Shown: one piece after another, positions 35,191 through 43,758 of the stretch
Layout: each line of letters starts with the position of its first letter
How positions within the stretch are numbered: the first letter of the stretch is position 1
Source of the DNA: Sphingobacterium sp. UBA5670
GTDB lineage: Bacteria; Bacteroidota; Bacteroidia; Sphingobacteriales; Sphingobacteriaceae
Direction of reading: 5' to 3'
Length of the DNA stretch: 64,000 bases
Assembly (NCBI RefSeq): GCF_002420705.1
Contig: NZ_DIIM01000002.1
Coordinates: forward strand, 155,918-219,917
Made by a program: the position numbers and the translations under genes
The notes under the pieces: generated by a model
Seen by the model: only the letters and a program-made list of their open reading frames with translations
The model's database searches: none
Told to the model about the DNA's origin: nothing

Positions 35191-35952
35191 ATGCAATTGA
35201 GACAGATTATCTCCCTTTTTTTTATGCTATTTGTCTTGGTAGGTTGTGATACCTCCTTGATGGTTCAGGGTAGCGGTGTCTTGCGTGATGCCTCGCGGAA
35301 ATTTGAGCTCCGCAATGGAGATCGAACAGTCGTTTATATCCCAATGCGGCATTTGGGAACACGTGTATACTATGATCAGATCCAGCGAGCTGTAGATTCA
35401 CTTCAAAAATCGGGCTATGTTGTTTTTTATGAAAGTATCGCCTATCAGGTGGACAGCGCGGCACAGCGAGATCTCTATGATCGCAAATTCCGTAAGCTGA
35501 CAGGCAATCGCCTCGGCTTGCAGCAATGTATTGAAACTCCGGGCGATACCACAAAGGTTCTTCGCGCACCGATGTATCGCAAACTCGGCCAACGCATTAT
35601 TAGCCAGCCCGATTATTCCTTTTTCCTGGTTAACTATGAGACAGCAGTCAATGCGGATATTCCTAAGAATAAACTTCTTGATGAGTTTGAATACCTGTAT
35701 GGCACCATTACACTTGATCCATGCGATTATAAAACGCCGCTCAATGAGCCTTATTCATGTAAGCCTGCAAAAACAAGCTTAAAGAATAAGTTCGATCGGG
35801 AATTTGTGATGAAAAAAAGAGAAGAGAATCTGGCTTCTTTAGTCGCTGATGCCCCGCAGCAGAAGATTTTAATCTTATTTGGAACCTCCCATTTTAAAGG
35901 CTTTTTGCGTAATTTGCAAGCTCGGGATCCCAAATGGATCAAGATCAAATAA
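35191..35952 (+). CDS. Lipoprotein, distant TraB/TIKI-like fold suspected
   Basis: A 253-residue exported lipoprotein: the signal is followed by a lipobox at LVGCD with Cys19. The mature part begins with a strand carrying YIPMRHLGTRVYYDQIQ, then VVFYES, and ends with LILFGTSHFKGFLRNLQ. The histidine after an early beta strand, the E after a hydrophobic strand and the terminal GTSH motif resemble the TraB/TIKI/GumN superfamily of putative metallo-hydrolases. That resemblance is from pattern memory only, and I do not recognise a named family. The M90 peptidase gene starts two bases after its stop, so both are likely coexpressed. Confidence 0.6.
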   Translation: MQLRQIISLFFMLFVLVGCDTSLMVQGSGVLRDASRKFELRNGDRTVVYIPMRHLGTRVYYDQIQRAVDSLQKSGYVVFYESIAYQVDSAAQRDLYDRKFRKLTGNRLGLQQCIETPGDTTKVLRAPMYRKLGQRIISQPDYSFFLVNYETAVNADIPKNKLLDEFEYLYGTITLDPCDYKTPLNEPYSCKPAKTSLKNKFDREFVMKKREENLASLVADAPQQKILILFGTSHFKGFLRNLQARDPKWIKIK

Positions 35953-35953
35953 T

Positions 35954-36736
35954 ATGATAGGAAAACTCTTCATTGTACTGCTTATACCAGTCACCATTTA
36001 TGTCGTTTATTATTTATTAAATCGTACGGCCAAAAATAGCAAGGCCATCAAACGTGTGCTAAGCGACGAAGGCAAGGAAATTTTAGAAAAGGAAGTTGCC
36101 TATTACCGTAATTTATCGGTTGCCGATAAGGCAGAATTTGAAGCGCGCTGCCTAAAATTTTTGGATACCGTCAAAATCGAAGGTGTAGGTGTAGAGGTGG
36201 AACTAAAGGATTATATGATGATTGCGGCCAGTGCAATTATACCAATTTTTGCTTTTAAAAAATGGACCTATCCTAACTTGACAAATATTATGGTGTATCC
36301 CGCACAATTCAATACGGCCTATGAATTTGAGGGGTATGCCGATCGAAATATTATGGGCATGGTCGGAGAGGGTGCGATGAATGGACAAATGATCCTATCT
36401 AAATCAGCCTTGGAATATGGATTTAAGAATCCAAAGGATGGACAGAATACAGCGATACACGAATTTGTACACCTGATCGATAAAACTGACGGTACTGTGG
36501 ACGGTGTTCCTACGCACTTGATGGATAAAGCTTCTGTGATTCCGTTTATGAATTTGATACGGGAAGAAATTGCCAAAATAAAGGAAAATAAATCCGATAT
36601 CGATGTGTATGGAATGACCAATCCAGCGGAATTTTTTGCGGTTGCCTCGGAATATTTTTTTGAAAACCCGGATAAATTCAAGTCTAATCATCCGGAGCTT
36701 TATAAGGCACTTTCTGAAATTTTTGAACAAAGTTAG
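35954..36736 (+). CDS. M90-family zinc peptidase (MtfA-like)
   Basis: A 260-residue metallopeptidase related to MtfA, which in enterobacteria binds the Mlc repressor and has peptidase activity. One N-terminal membrane helix (residues 3-22, KLFIVLLIPVTIYVVYYLL) suggests anchoring, unlike E. coli MtfA. The zinc motif HEFVH is at 169-173, followed by the family-typical KTDGTVDG, and the third ligand is probably the Glu in FFAVASEYFFE. The start at 35954 gives the membrane helix directly; a longer frame overlaps the lipoprotein gene. No Mlc is seen here, so its substrate is unknown. Confidence 0.85.
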   Translation: MIGKLFIVLLIPVTIYVVYYLLNRTAKNSKAIKRVLSDEGKEILEKEVAYYRNLSVADKAEFEARCLKFLDTVKIEGVGVEVELKDYMMIAASAIIPIFAFKKWTYPNLTNIMVYPAQFNTAYEFEGYADRNIMGMVGEGAMNGQMILSKSALEYGFKNPKDGQNTAIHEFVHLIDKTDGTVDGVPTHLMDKASVIPFMNLIREEIAKIKENKSDIDVYGMTNPAEFFAVASEYFFENPDKFKSNHPELYKALSEIFEQS

Positions 36737-36765
36737 CTATCGATAAATAAAATTTTAGTATTTTT

Positions 36766-36794
36766 AAGGCAAACAGAAGTTGTTTGCCTTTTTT
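36766..36794 (+). terminator. Terminator after the M90 peptidase gene
   Basis: A 9-bp perfect stem (36766-36774 with 36782-36790) followed by a T run. Confidence 0.85.
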
Positions 36795-36864
36795 CTGCGA
36801 GCACCCGCTCCAAGGCTGGACAAATGCGCATCGCTTCACAAAAGTTTTGTTAATTATAACTGTT

Positions 36865-38646
36865 ATGCCTAAAACTACAATTTATTCTACGATTGCCCTG
36901 GCTTGTATGCTGTTTTGTGGCAATAATCATGGCTTTTCCCAGCAGCATTATGCGACCGGGACCACTTTTACGGAAATGGCCGATCCGACAAAGGACACCT
37001 TATCCAATTGGTCGAATGTTAAGTCAGGACTGCATGCTTCGTTTGTATCGATAGACAAACGTTATCCCAAATCTGTTAATCCAAATCTGACCGTGCAAAG
37101 TACCGCGACAGTGGATGCATGGAAAGGTGAACAAGTATCGGCACAAGTACTGTTATGGACCAATGCTGCTGCTCCAAATGTAGCGGTATCTGCGAGTGCG
37201 CTTAAATCTGCGGCAGGTAAAGTGATTGGCGGCGATGCGGTACAGGCGCGTTTTGTCCGTTATGTCATGACCGACGAATTTGCAAGTGGCTGTGGCCACC
37301 GTAAACCGGAAGATTTTAAAGCTGCTCTTTCTGCGGATATGCTGGATGACCTAAAAAGCTATGATCTTGAAGCGAAGAAAGTGCGCCCTGTATGGATTAC
37401 CGTAAAGGTTCCAAAGGAAGCGACGGCAGGACAATATAAAACGACAATCTCTGTTCAGCAGAATGGTCAAGTGAAAGAGCAGTTACAGCTCGTTGTCAAT
37501 GTACAAAATCATGTGTTGCCACCATCTTCGGAGTGGACCTATCATTTGGACCAATGGCAACATCCTTCTGCAGTTGCCCGCGTCAATCAGGTGAAGATGT
37601 GGAGTGATGAACATTTTGAAGCATTGAAACCAACGATGAAGCAATTGGCTGCTGCGGGACAAAAAGTTATTACGGCGACCTTGAATAAAGATGCCTGGAA
37701 TGTACAGACATACGATCCATATGCTGATATGATTACCTGGAAGAAGGCAAAAGATGGTTCTTGGACCTATGATTATGCTGTTTTTGATCGATGGGTAAAC
37801 TTTATGATGGATCTAGGAATCAATAAACAGATCAATTGCTATTCGCTGTTACCATGGAACAATGAAGTACATTATTTCGACGAGGGCAAGAATGAGCTGG
37901 TCAATGTTATCGCGAAACCGGGAACAGCTATATTCGAAGAATTATGGACACCTTTCTTAAAAGATTTTAGCAAGCATATCACCGCAAAAGGGTGGTTGAA
38001 AATCACCAATATTGCGATGGATGAAAGGGGTCGGGAAGAAATGGATCCGGCGATAGCCTTGTTGGAACGTGTGGCACCTGAATTTGGGGTGGCTTTCGCT
38101 GATAACCACAAAAGTTACCAGCGCTATCATAAGAGTACCGATATCAGTGTTGCCGCGGGCGATCCTTTTGATCAGAAAGACCTAATTGAGCGTCGTAAAA
38201 AAGGATATATCACGACATTTTACGTTTGTTGTTCAGACGAATTTCCAAATCAATTTACATTCTCTGATCCGGCAGAATCCACCTATATGGCATGGTATGC
38301 GCTAGCAGCAGGCTTCGACGGTGCATTGCGTTGGGCATTTAACTCCTGGGTGGAGGATCCTCTGCGTGACTCAAGATTCCGTACATGGCCTGCAGGGGAT
38401 ACCTATATTGTTTATCCACAGGGAAGAAGCTCCATCCGTTATGAGCGTATGCTGGAAGGTATTCAGGATTATACCAAAGTCGGTATACTCAAAGCAAAGT
38501 TGGAAAAGGCAAAAGATCAAGCTAATCTAACAAAGCTAAATGCAAAAATTGCCAAACTAAATACTGCTAAACGCTATGCAGACTGGAATAAAGATCTCAA
38601 TGACGCAAAGAATTTTGTCGATGAGCTGTCCAGGCAAATTAAATAG
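36865..38646 (+). CDS. Secreted GH123-like/DUF4091 glycoside hydrolase
   Basis: A 593-residue exported protein (signal peptide ending near NNHGFSQQ) with a DUF4091/GH123-type catalytic barrel in its C-terminal two thirds. GH123 enzymes are beta-N-acetylgalactosaminidases that use an Asp-Glu pair with substrate-assisted catalysis; the candidate pair is Asp386-Glu387 in IAMDERG. The family block DGALRWAFNSWVEDPL and PAGDTYIVYPQG are also present. An N-terminal beta domain (40-240) precedes the barrel. The preferred start at 36865 places the signal peptide at the N-terminus. It stands alone, not in a polysaccharide-utilisation cluster. Confidence 0.82.
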   Translation: MPKTTIYSTIALACMLFCGNNHGFSQQHYATGTTFTEMADPTKDTLSNWSNVKSGLHASFVSIDKRYPKSVNPNLTVQSTATVDAWKGEQVSAQVLLWTNAAAPNVAVSASALKSAAGKVIGGDAVQARFVRYVMTDEFASGCGHRKPEDFKAALSADMLDDLKSYDLEAKKVRPVWITVKVPKEATAGQYKTTISVQQNGQVKEQLQLVVNVQNHVLPPSSEWTYHLDQWQHPSAVARVNQVKMWSDEHFEALKPTMKQLAAAGQKVITATLNKDAWNVQTYDPYADMITWKKAKDGSWTYDYAVFDRWVNFMMDLGINKQINCYSLLPWNNEVHYFDEGKNELVNVIAKPGTAIFEELWTPFLKDFSKHITAKGWLKITNIAMDERGREEMDPAIALLERVAPEFGVAFADNHKSYQRYHKSTDISVAAGDPFDQKDLIERRKKGYITTFYVCCSDEFPNQFTFSDPAESTYMAWYALAAGFDGALRWAFNSWVEDPLRDSRFRTWPAGDTYIVYPQGRSSIRYERMLEGIQDYTKVGILKAKLEKAKDQANLTKLNAKIAKLNTAKRYADWNKDLNDAKNFVDELSRQIK

Positions 38647-38671
38647 AAAGGTTTAAACCTTAAGGTTTTAC

Positions 38672-38709
38672 AAAAAGCTGTTCCAATTAATTTTGGAGCA
38701 GCTTTTTTA
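38672..38709 (+). terminator. Terminator after the GH123-like gene
   Basis: A 15-bp stem with one G-U pair (38672-38686 with 38693-38707), rich in A and T at its base, with a T run. Confidence 0.85.
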
Positions 38710-38893
38710 TTGATCGCTGGTGTTCTTCATTCTCGTTGGTTTTTTGTTTATAAGTAGATTCACTGCAGGTTGTACTAACAGCGCTATGGAATATTTATTT
38801 TAGACGCCTTCCTGATGGGGACTCGATATTAATCAGCAAGCAATCATTCCCAAACCATTACTCTAGATTATTGTTGTTATAAAGTAGCGACAG

Positions 38894-38927
38894 CTTAAAC
38901 AGTACAACTTCTTAAACAGTACAACTT
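38894..38927 (+). repeat. Tandem 17-bp direct repeat upstream of the pyruvate oxidase gene
   Basis: Two identical adjacent 17-base units (CTTAAACAGTACAACTT) at 38894-38910 and 38911-38927. The second ends 27 bases before the ATG at 38955. The position fits a promoter or operator region, so a regulator binding both copies is conceivable. Confidence 0.85.
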
Positions 38928-38954
38928 CGCTTTATGACATTCTAAAATTATAAT

Positions 38955-40694
38955 ATGGGTATGAAAAATGTAGCACATCAGATTGTTGACCTTTTAAAAG
39001 ATGCGGGAATTCAGCGTATTTATGCCGTAACGGGCGATAGTTTAAATTTTTTCAACGAAGCTGTCCATGAAGACGGGACCATGCAATGGATACATGTCCG
39101 GCATGAGGAGGCTGGTGCTTTTGCGGCAACCGCGGAGGCTGATCTGCATGGAATTGCGTGTTGCGCCGGAAGTAGTGGACCCGGACATGTGCATTTGATC
39201 AACGGTGTCTATGAAGCACATAAGACCCGTGTACCCATGCTGGTGATTGCGTCCACTTGTGCAACATATGAATTTGGAACCGACTATTTCCAGGAAACCA
39301 ATCCGATTAAATTGTTTGACGACTGTTCATGTTATAACCAAATGATCACTCGACCAGAACAGGTGCAGCGTATGGTTCAGAATGCACTACAACAGGCCAT
39401 CTCCAAGCGGGACGTTGCGGTAATAGGTCTGCCAGGAGATGTATCTGAAATGGAAGCTGTGCAGATGAACACCTCATCGAAGGTGTTTTTTACAGAACCA
39501 CAAATCAGACCTTCAGAATTGGAAATTGGACGCCTCGCTCAATACATCAACCAGGCGGAAAAAGTAACTTTATTTTGCGGTGTTGGGGCAAAGAAGGCGC
39601 AGAAGCAAATTGTTGAATTAGCACAAAAGATACATGCGCCAGTGGGCTATTCATTTAAAGCAAAGTTGGATATCCAGCGCGACAATCCCAATGAAATCGG
39701 GATGACAGGTCTTTTGGGAACGGCCTCCGCATTCCAAAGTATGCATCATTCAGACCTCATTTTACTATTGGGTACTGATTTTCCTTACAAGGATTTTATA
39801 CCCACCAATAAAACCATTATACAGATTGATATAGAAGGCGAGAAGCTAGGACGTAGGTCGATCGTTGATTATGGTTTAGTGGGCGATATTGAGCATACGA
39901 TAAAGGCCGTATTACCTTTTGTGGAAGCGCGTTCGGAGACTAAATTTCTCGAAAAACAGCTTGATGCCTATGCGAAGGTCAAGGAAGACCTTATGATCTA
40001 TGTTGACGATTCAGGAAGTGAATGTGCTATTCAACCTGAGTTTGTCGCCCATACCATCGATCAAAAGGCCAGTGATGATGCTATCTTTTTGGTCGACACA
40101 GGAATGTGCTGTGTTTGGGGGGCGCGTTATATCAATCAGCAGAAAGATCGTATCATGCTCGGATCCTTTAATCATGGATCGATGGCCAACGCAATGCCAA
40201 TGGCTATAGGTGCGGCATTGACACATCCTGAAAGGCAAGTGATTGCTTTTTGTGGGGATGGTGGGCTGTCTATGTTATTGGGCGATCTTGCCACAATAAA
40301 ACAATACAACCTGCCGATAAAAATAATTGTTTTTAACAACCGAGCACTCGGTATGGTCAAGCTGGAAATGCAGGTGTCAGGTCTAAAAGATCAGGAAACG
40401 AATATGGTTAATCCAGACTTTGCTATGGTGGCAAAGGCGATGGGAATTCGTTCCTATACCGTGACTCAGCCCGAGGATGTCGATGGCGTAATTACGGAGG
40501 CCTTAGGCTTAACAGATGAGCCTGTTCTTATCGATATCTATACCAATCCCAATGCGCTGGCTATGCCACCAAAGATATCCTTCGGTCAAATGAAAGGTAT
40601 GACGGAAAGTATGGCAAAGTTAATGTTATCTGGTCATTTCGAAGAAGTGTGGGATACCATCAAGTCTAATTATAAACATTTGAAATCGCTTTAA
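38955..40694 (+). CDS. poxB: Thiamine diphosphate-dependent pyruvate oxidase/dehydrogenase (PoxB-like)
   Basis: Probable peripheral membrane enzyme that oxidises pyruvate to acetate and CO2 and passes electrons to quinone. The 579-residue protein has the three-domain order of ThDP enzymes: PYR domain with catalytic Glu51 (VRHEEAGAFAA), FAD-binding middle domain (about 190-340), and PP domain with FCGDGGLSM and the closing NN of IIVFNN that bind ThDP-Mg. The alternative start MKNVAHQ two codons later is equally possible. Related oxidases (acetolactate synthase, indolepyruvate decarboxylase) share the fold, but the sequence of motifs fits PoxB best. Confidence 0.85.
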   Translation: MGMKNVAHQIVDLLKDAGIQRIYAVTGDSLNFFNEAVHEDGTMQWIHVRHEEAGAFAATAEADLHGIACCAGSSGPGHVHLINGVYEAHKTRVPMLVIASTCATYEFGTDYFQETNPIKLFDDCSCYNQMITRPEQVQRMVQNALQQAISKRDVAVIGLPGDVSEMEAVQMNTSSKVFFTEPQIRPSELEIGRLAQYINQAEKVTLFCGVGAKKAQKQIVELAQKIHAPVGYSFKAKLDIQRDNPNEIGMTGLLGTASAFQSMHHSDLILLLGTDFPYKDFIPTNKTIIQIDIEGEKLGRRSIVDYGLVGDIEHTIKAVLPFVEARSETKFLEKQLDAYAKVKEDLMIYVDDSGSECAIQPEFVAHTIDQKASDDAIFLVDTGMCCVWGARYINQQKDRIMLGSFNHGSMANAMPMAIGAALTHPERQVIAFCGDGGLSMLLGDLATIKQYNLPIKIIVFNNRALGMVKLEMQVSGLKDQETNMVNPDFAMVAKAMGIRSYTVTQPEDVDGVITEALGLTDEPVLIDIYTNPNALAMPPKISFGQMKGMTESMAKLMLSGHFEEVWDTIKSNYKHLKSL

Positions 40695-40718
40695 TCTATT
40701 GATTAAGCAAGTGTATAT

Positions 40719-40757
40719 AGAAAAAAATCCTCTTCATACAAAAATATGGAGAGGATT
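40719..40757 (-). terminator. Hairpin terminator downstream of the pyruvate oxidase gene
   Basis: A 13-bp stem with one G-U pair (40726-40738 with 40745-40757). The A run at 40720-40727 makes it best suited to end transcription on the minus strand, while plus-strand termination is weaker. This gives indirect support to a transcript from the small minus-strand ORF. Confidence 0.65.
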
Positions 40758-40842
40758 TAAGTGATAAATTAGCGTAAATTCATTGATTCCCAGTATTGGG
40801 CTGTCCATGAGTTTTTAGTCGGGATTGTAAGGTCATGTTCTC

Positions 40843-41031
40843 TCAACATTGACGTTGAACAAACCAAAGGCTTTTAAGTAATTCTTCTTTACAGCGCCTA
40901 AGTTTTTCAATTTTTGATTCGGAAGAAATTGTAACTTGCTCTTTAACAATAATAGCCAAGTCTGTTTCAATGGACAATTTTGTGAGTGATGTACATCCAC
41001 TATCAAATTTCTTAAAGCTTACATCTTTCAT
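40843..41031 (-). CDS. Possible small unknown protein (62 aa)
   Basis: A 62-codon minus-strand frame in a 580-base gap between two other genes. The product is basic and partly helical (SSESKIEKLRRCKEELLKSL) and contains three cysteines, one at the C-terminus. No family is recognised and no exact promoter box is seen. The terminator at 40719-40757 oriented on the minus strand argues for a transcript. It may equally be a chance frame in AT-rich DNA. Confidence 0.3.
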   Translation of the reverse strand: MKDVSFKKFDSGCTSLTKLSIETDLAIIVKEQVTISSESKIEKLRRCKEELLKSLWFVQRQC

Positions 41032-41276
41032 ACTAATATTGGTTAAGAATTCCTGAATTTTATACTGTACAATTTACTAATAAAAATTAGCTTTACAATA
41101 AACGAGTAATAATTTTATTGTTACTAAATTGTTTATTTTTAATGGCTTACCCTTATCTAACTTATAAACAATATTCACCACTTTTTTGTTTTCTCGATTT
41201 TTAAATTTTAAATGTTAGTTATTTAAAACAATATTTCTTTTGAATTGCTATATCATAGTGTCATAAAATAAAGGAT
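41032..41276. other. AT-rich upstream region of the lipoprotein gene
   Basis: Very AT-rich and without a clear coding frame, hairpin or exact TAnnTTTG box. Presumably the promoter region of the lipoprotein gene and of the small minus-strand ORF. Confidence 0.35.
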
Positions 41277-41768
41277 ATGAAGGCAATCAATATAGGATTA
41301 ATACTGTTGATGTGCAGCACGGCCTGTCATCAAGAGCAAAAAAAGCAAGACACTACAGCTGAAAAAAGCGATACAGAAAAGATCGATCAGCAGCTGTCGG
41401 ATACGGCAAGTTACGCGCATGGCAAAAATAATTACCGATATCTCAAGAACGGGGATACCATTTCATTGGCGATCACCATTGAAGGGGATAAGGTACATGG
41501 GGATCTGCTTTATGCGTGGAAGGAAAAGGATCGCAATAGCGGACATATTGATGGTGTATTGAAAGGGGATGTTGTAGTCGCAGATTATACCTTTTTATCT
41601 GAGGGGCAGGAATCTGTTCGGCAAGTTGTATTTAAGCTGTCCAAGGACCGTGCGCTTGAAGGTTATGGCACTATGGAAGAAAAGGCAGGCAAAATGTCTT
41701 TTGTTGATCCGCAAAAGGTGACATACGATGAGAAATTTCCGTTAGAAAAAGTAAACGCGAGCGATTGA
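41277..41768 (+). CDS. Small lipoprotein of unknown function
   Basis: A 163-residue exported lipoprotein: the hydrophobic signal is followed by the lipobox CSTAC with Cys17, then a charged, glutamine-rich linker to about residue 45. The mature domain looks all-beta (NYRYLKNGDTISLAITIEG, VHGDLLYAWKEKDRNSG). I do not recognise the family by name, though similar short secreted proteins occur in Bacteroidota. Its 3' end overlaps the convergent DAG kinase gene by 27 bases, with no terminator between. Confidence 0.75.
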   Translation: MKAINIGLILLMCSTACHQEQKKQDTTAEKSDTEKIDQQLSDTASYAHGKNNYRYLKNGDTISLAITIEGDKVHGDLLYAWKEKDRNSGHIDGVLKGDVVVADYTFLSEGQESVRQVVFKLSKDRALEGYGTMEEKAGKMSFVDPQKVTYDEKFPLEKVNASD

Positions 41769-42134
41769 AAATAGTTTCGGTATAAAAATAATCAGACCGG
41801 CCAATAGCGCGGTTAGGCTGCTTATCATGACCGCAGCTGCAGCAATATCTTTGATTCTTTTGATGTTTGGATTGTTTTCCGTGCACACGAAATCAGAGAG
41901 GTTTTCCAATGCAGTGTTTAGCAATTCGCAAACAAATACCAACCCGATCGAAAAGATGACGGCGAGCCATTCGTATGTACTGATTCGGAGTACATAAGAC
42001 AAGAGGAGAGCAGCAACTGCGGCGACACAATGGACCCTAAAATTGTGCTCTTCCTTCCAGGCTATTTTCAAACCATTATAGGCATAGCGGAAACTCTTTA
42101 ACCGAGCAAGGAGTGAAAAGTTGTTTTTGGCCAT
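41742..42134 (-). CDS. dgkA: Diacylglycerol/undecaprenol kinase (DgkA family)
   Basis: Small membrane kinase that phosphorylates diacylglycerol or undecaprenol, recycling lipid carriers in the inner membrane. The 130-residue length is typical. The conserved catalytic block is clear: ELLNTALENLSDFV, then IKRIKDIAAAAVMISSL, with three membrane helices. The start at 42134 (MAKNNFSLLARLKSF, then AYNGLKIAWKEEHNFRVH) matches the family; a longer frame adds 32 unrelated residues. Gram-positive members prefer undecaprenol; which substrate applies here is open. The 3' end overlaps the lipoprotein gene by 27 bases. Confidence 0.9.
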   Translation of the reverse strand: MAKNNFSLLARLKSFRYAYNGLKIAWKEEHNFRVHCVAAVAALLLSYVLRISTYEWLAVIFSIGLVFVCELLNTALENLSDFVCTENNPNIKRIKDIAAAAVMISSLTALLAGLIIFIPKLFSIARVYFF

Positions 42135-42295
42135 AGCATCCTGATATTTCCTGTAAATATAACCTTTTCCAACTGTCTTGTCTCGCTGTATCTTTCTGAA
42201 ATGCTTGACGATCTGTATTTTCAATCTCACAGGGGATAAAATTTTCTGCTCTTGTCTACTGAAAAGACCTAATTCGCTGCATTGAAATCCTAAGG

Positions 42296-42386
42296 TTAGT
42301 GAAATTCAATCGCTAAGGATTAACTGAATTCAATATTCAATTTCCGGCAGTTAGCTGTATTCTGGCTCTGATGGCTAGCCGGATTC
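42296..42386 (+). repeat. Degenerate repeat with core TTAgctGaATTC, four copies
   Basis: Four related 12-base cores start at 42296, 42320, 42351 and 42375, spaced 24, 31 and 24 bases. They lie in the 326-base gap between dgkA (minus) and the C-S lyase (plus), close to both promoters. They may be binding sites of one regulator, or a decayed tandem repeat. Confidence 0.45.
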
Positions 42387-42460
42387 AACTTCTGAAGGAA
42401 GATGTTTAGTTTGTCGCGTTTTTTATTGTAAATGACCTGTATTTTTGATTAAATTGCTGT

Positions 42461-43642
42461 ATGATCTATGATTTTGATAAAATAATTGTCCGCCGTGGTA
42501 CTGATTCGGTTAAATGGAATCAGCAGGATTATGAAGATTTGATTCCACTATGGGTAGCTGATATGGATTTTCCGGCTGCGCAACCTATTGTGGATGCATT
42601 GGCACAAAGAGTTCAGCATGCTGTATACGGTTATGCCAAAGTTCCAGAGGCCTTTTATCAGGCTGTTTTAAATTGGTTTTCTCGCAGACACCGCTTTGCG
42701 ATACAGCAGGAATGGCTTCTTCCTGTAATCGGTGTGGTACCGGCGCTGTCAGCTTTGGTCAAAGCACTTACAGAGCCAGGTGACAAGGTATTGATTCAGG
42801 AACCGGTATACCATTGTTTTTTTTCCTCGATCGAACGTAACCAATGCGAGGTAGTTTCCAATGATCTGATCTATCGGGACGGTCATTATGGGATCGATTT
42901 TGAGGATTTCGAGTATAAGGCAAGTGATCCGAAAGTGAAATTATTTATTTTATGCAGCCCGCATAATCCTGCTGGAAGGGTATGGACGAAAGCCGAACTT
43001 GAACGCTTGGGCGAGATCTGTCTGCGCCATCAGGTTTTGGTCATTTCAGATGAAATTCATTGTGATCTTGTTTTTGACGGACATACGCATATTCCCTTTG
43101 GAACATTGAGTCCTGAACTGCTCGCTCATTCCATTACCTGCATTGCACCAAGCAAGACTTTTAATTTGGCAGGACTGCAGGTCGCTACGATTGTTGCTGC
43201 TGATCCTGAACTTAAGAAGAAAGTCCAGCAGGCATTATTGGTCAACGAAATCGCCAGTATAAGTCCTTTTGCCATTACGGGCCTGATTGCAGCTTATGAT
43301 GAAGGGGAAGAATGGCTAGATCAGGTGCTGGCTTATATCCAGGCGAACTATCTTTATTTGAAAAGCTTTATGGCTGAACATCTTCCTGCTTTGCAGGTAC
43401 TTCCCTTGGAGGGAACCTATCTCGCATGGGTAGATTGTGCTGCCTTGGGAGTTTCTAGCCGAAAGTTGGGTGAACTGTTGTTGACTGAAGAACATGTTCA
43501 AGTCAACGTTGGGGCGATGTATGGAAAGGGGAGTAACGACTTTATTCGCCTGAATATCGCTTGTTCGAGGTCGGTATTAGCAGCAGGTTTGCTACGGTTG
43601 AAAGCTGTTTTCTCCACTTTACTGCAAGGCGGAAAACTTTAG
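42461..43642 (+). CDS. PatB/MalY-type C-S lyase (PLP aminotransferase fold)
   Basis: PLP enzyme of fold type I in the PatB/MalY group, which split cystathionine or related C-S substrates to a thiol, pyruvate and ammonia. The 393-residue protein starts with the diagnostic DFDKIIVRRGTDSVKWN followed by IPLWVADMDFP. The PLP lysine is in APSKTFNLAGLQ, the Asn in SPHNPAGRVW and the Asp-Glu in ISDEIHCDLV. It could act in methionine synthesis or cysteine breakdown. It is monocistronic with a terminator after it. Confidence 0.9.
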   Translation: MIYDFDKIIVRRGTDSVKWNQQDYEDLIPLWVADMDFPAAQPIVDALAQRVQHAVYGYAKVPEAFYQAVLNWFSRRHRFAIQQEWLLPVIGVVPALSALVKALTEPGDKVLIQEPVYHCFFSSIERNQCEVVSNDLIYRDGHYGIDFEDFEYKASDPKVKLFILCSPHNPAGRVWTKAELERLGEICLRHQVLVISDEIHCDLVFDGHTHIPFGTLSPELLAHSITCIAPSKTFNLAGLQVATIVAADPELKKKVQQALLVNEIASISPFAITGLIAAYDEGEEWLDQVLAYIQANYLYLKSFMAEHLPALQVLPLEGTYLAWVDCAALGVSSRKLGELLLTEEHVQVNVGAMYGKGSNDFIRLNIACSRSVLAAGLLRLKAVFSTLLQGGKL

Positions 43643-43700
43643 GTCTTACTCTAGCGACCTAAGGGTTCTTTCTGGTCAATAATCTCAAACAATGTCAGAA

Positions 43701-43740
43701 AAAAAGCAGCTGTACCGGAAGCGTTACAGCTGCTTTTTAG
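43701..43740. terminator. Bidirectional terminator
   Basis: A perfect 14-bp stem (43701-43714 with 43725-43738) with A and T runs at its base, between the C-S lyase and the convergent S46 peptidase. Confidence 0.92.
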
Positions 43741-43758
43741 TTTTAATCCGGCTGCGAA

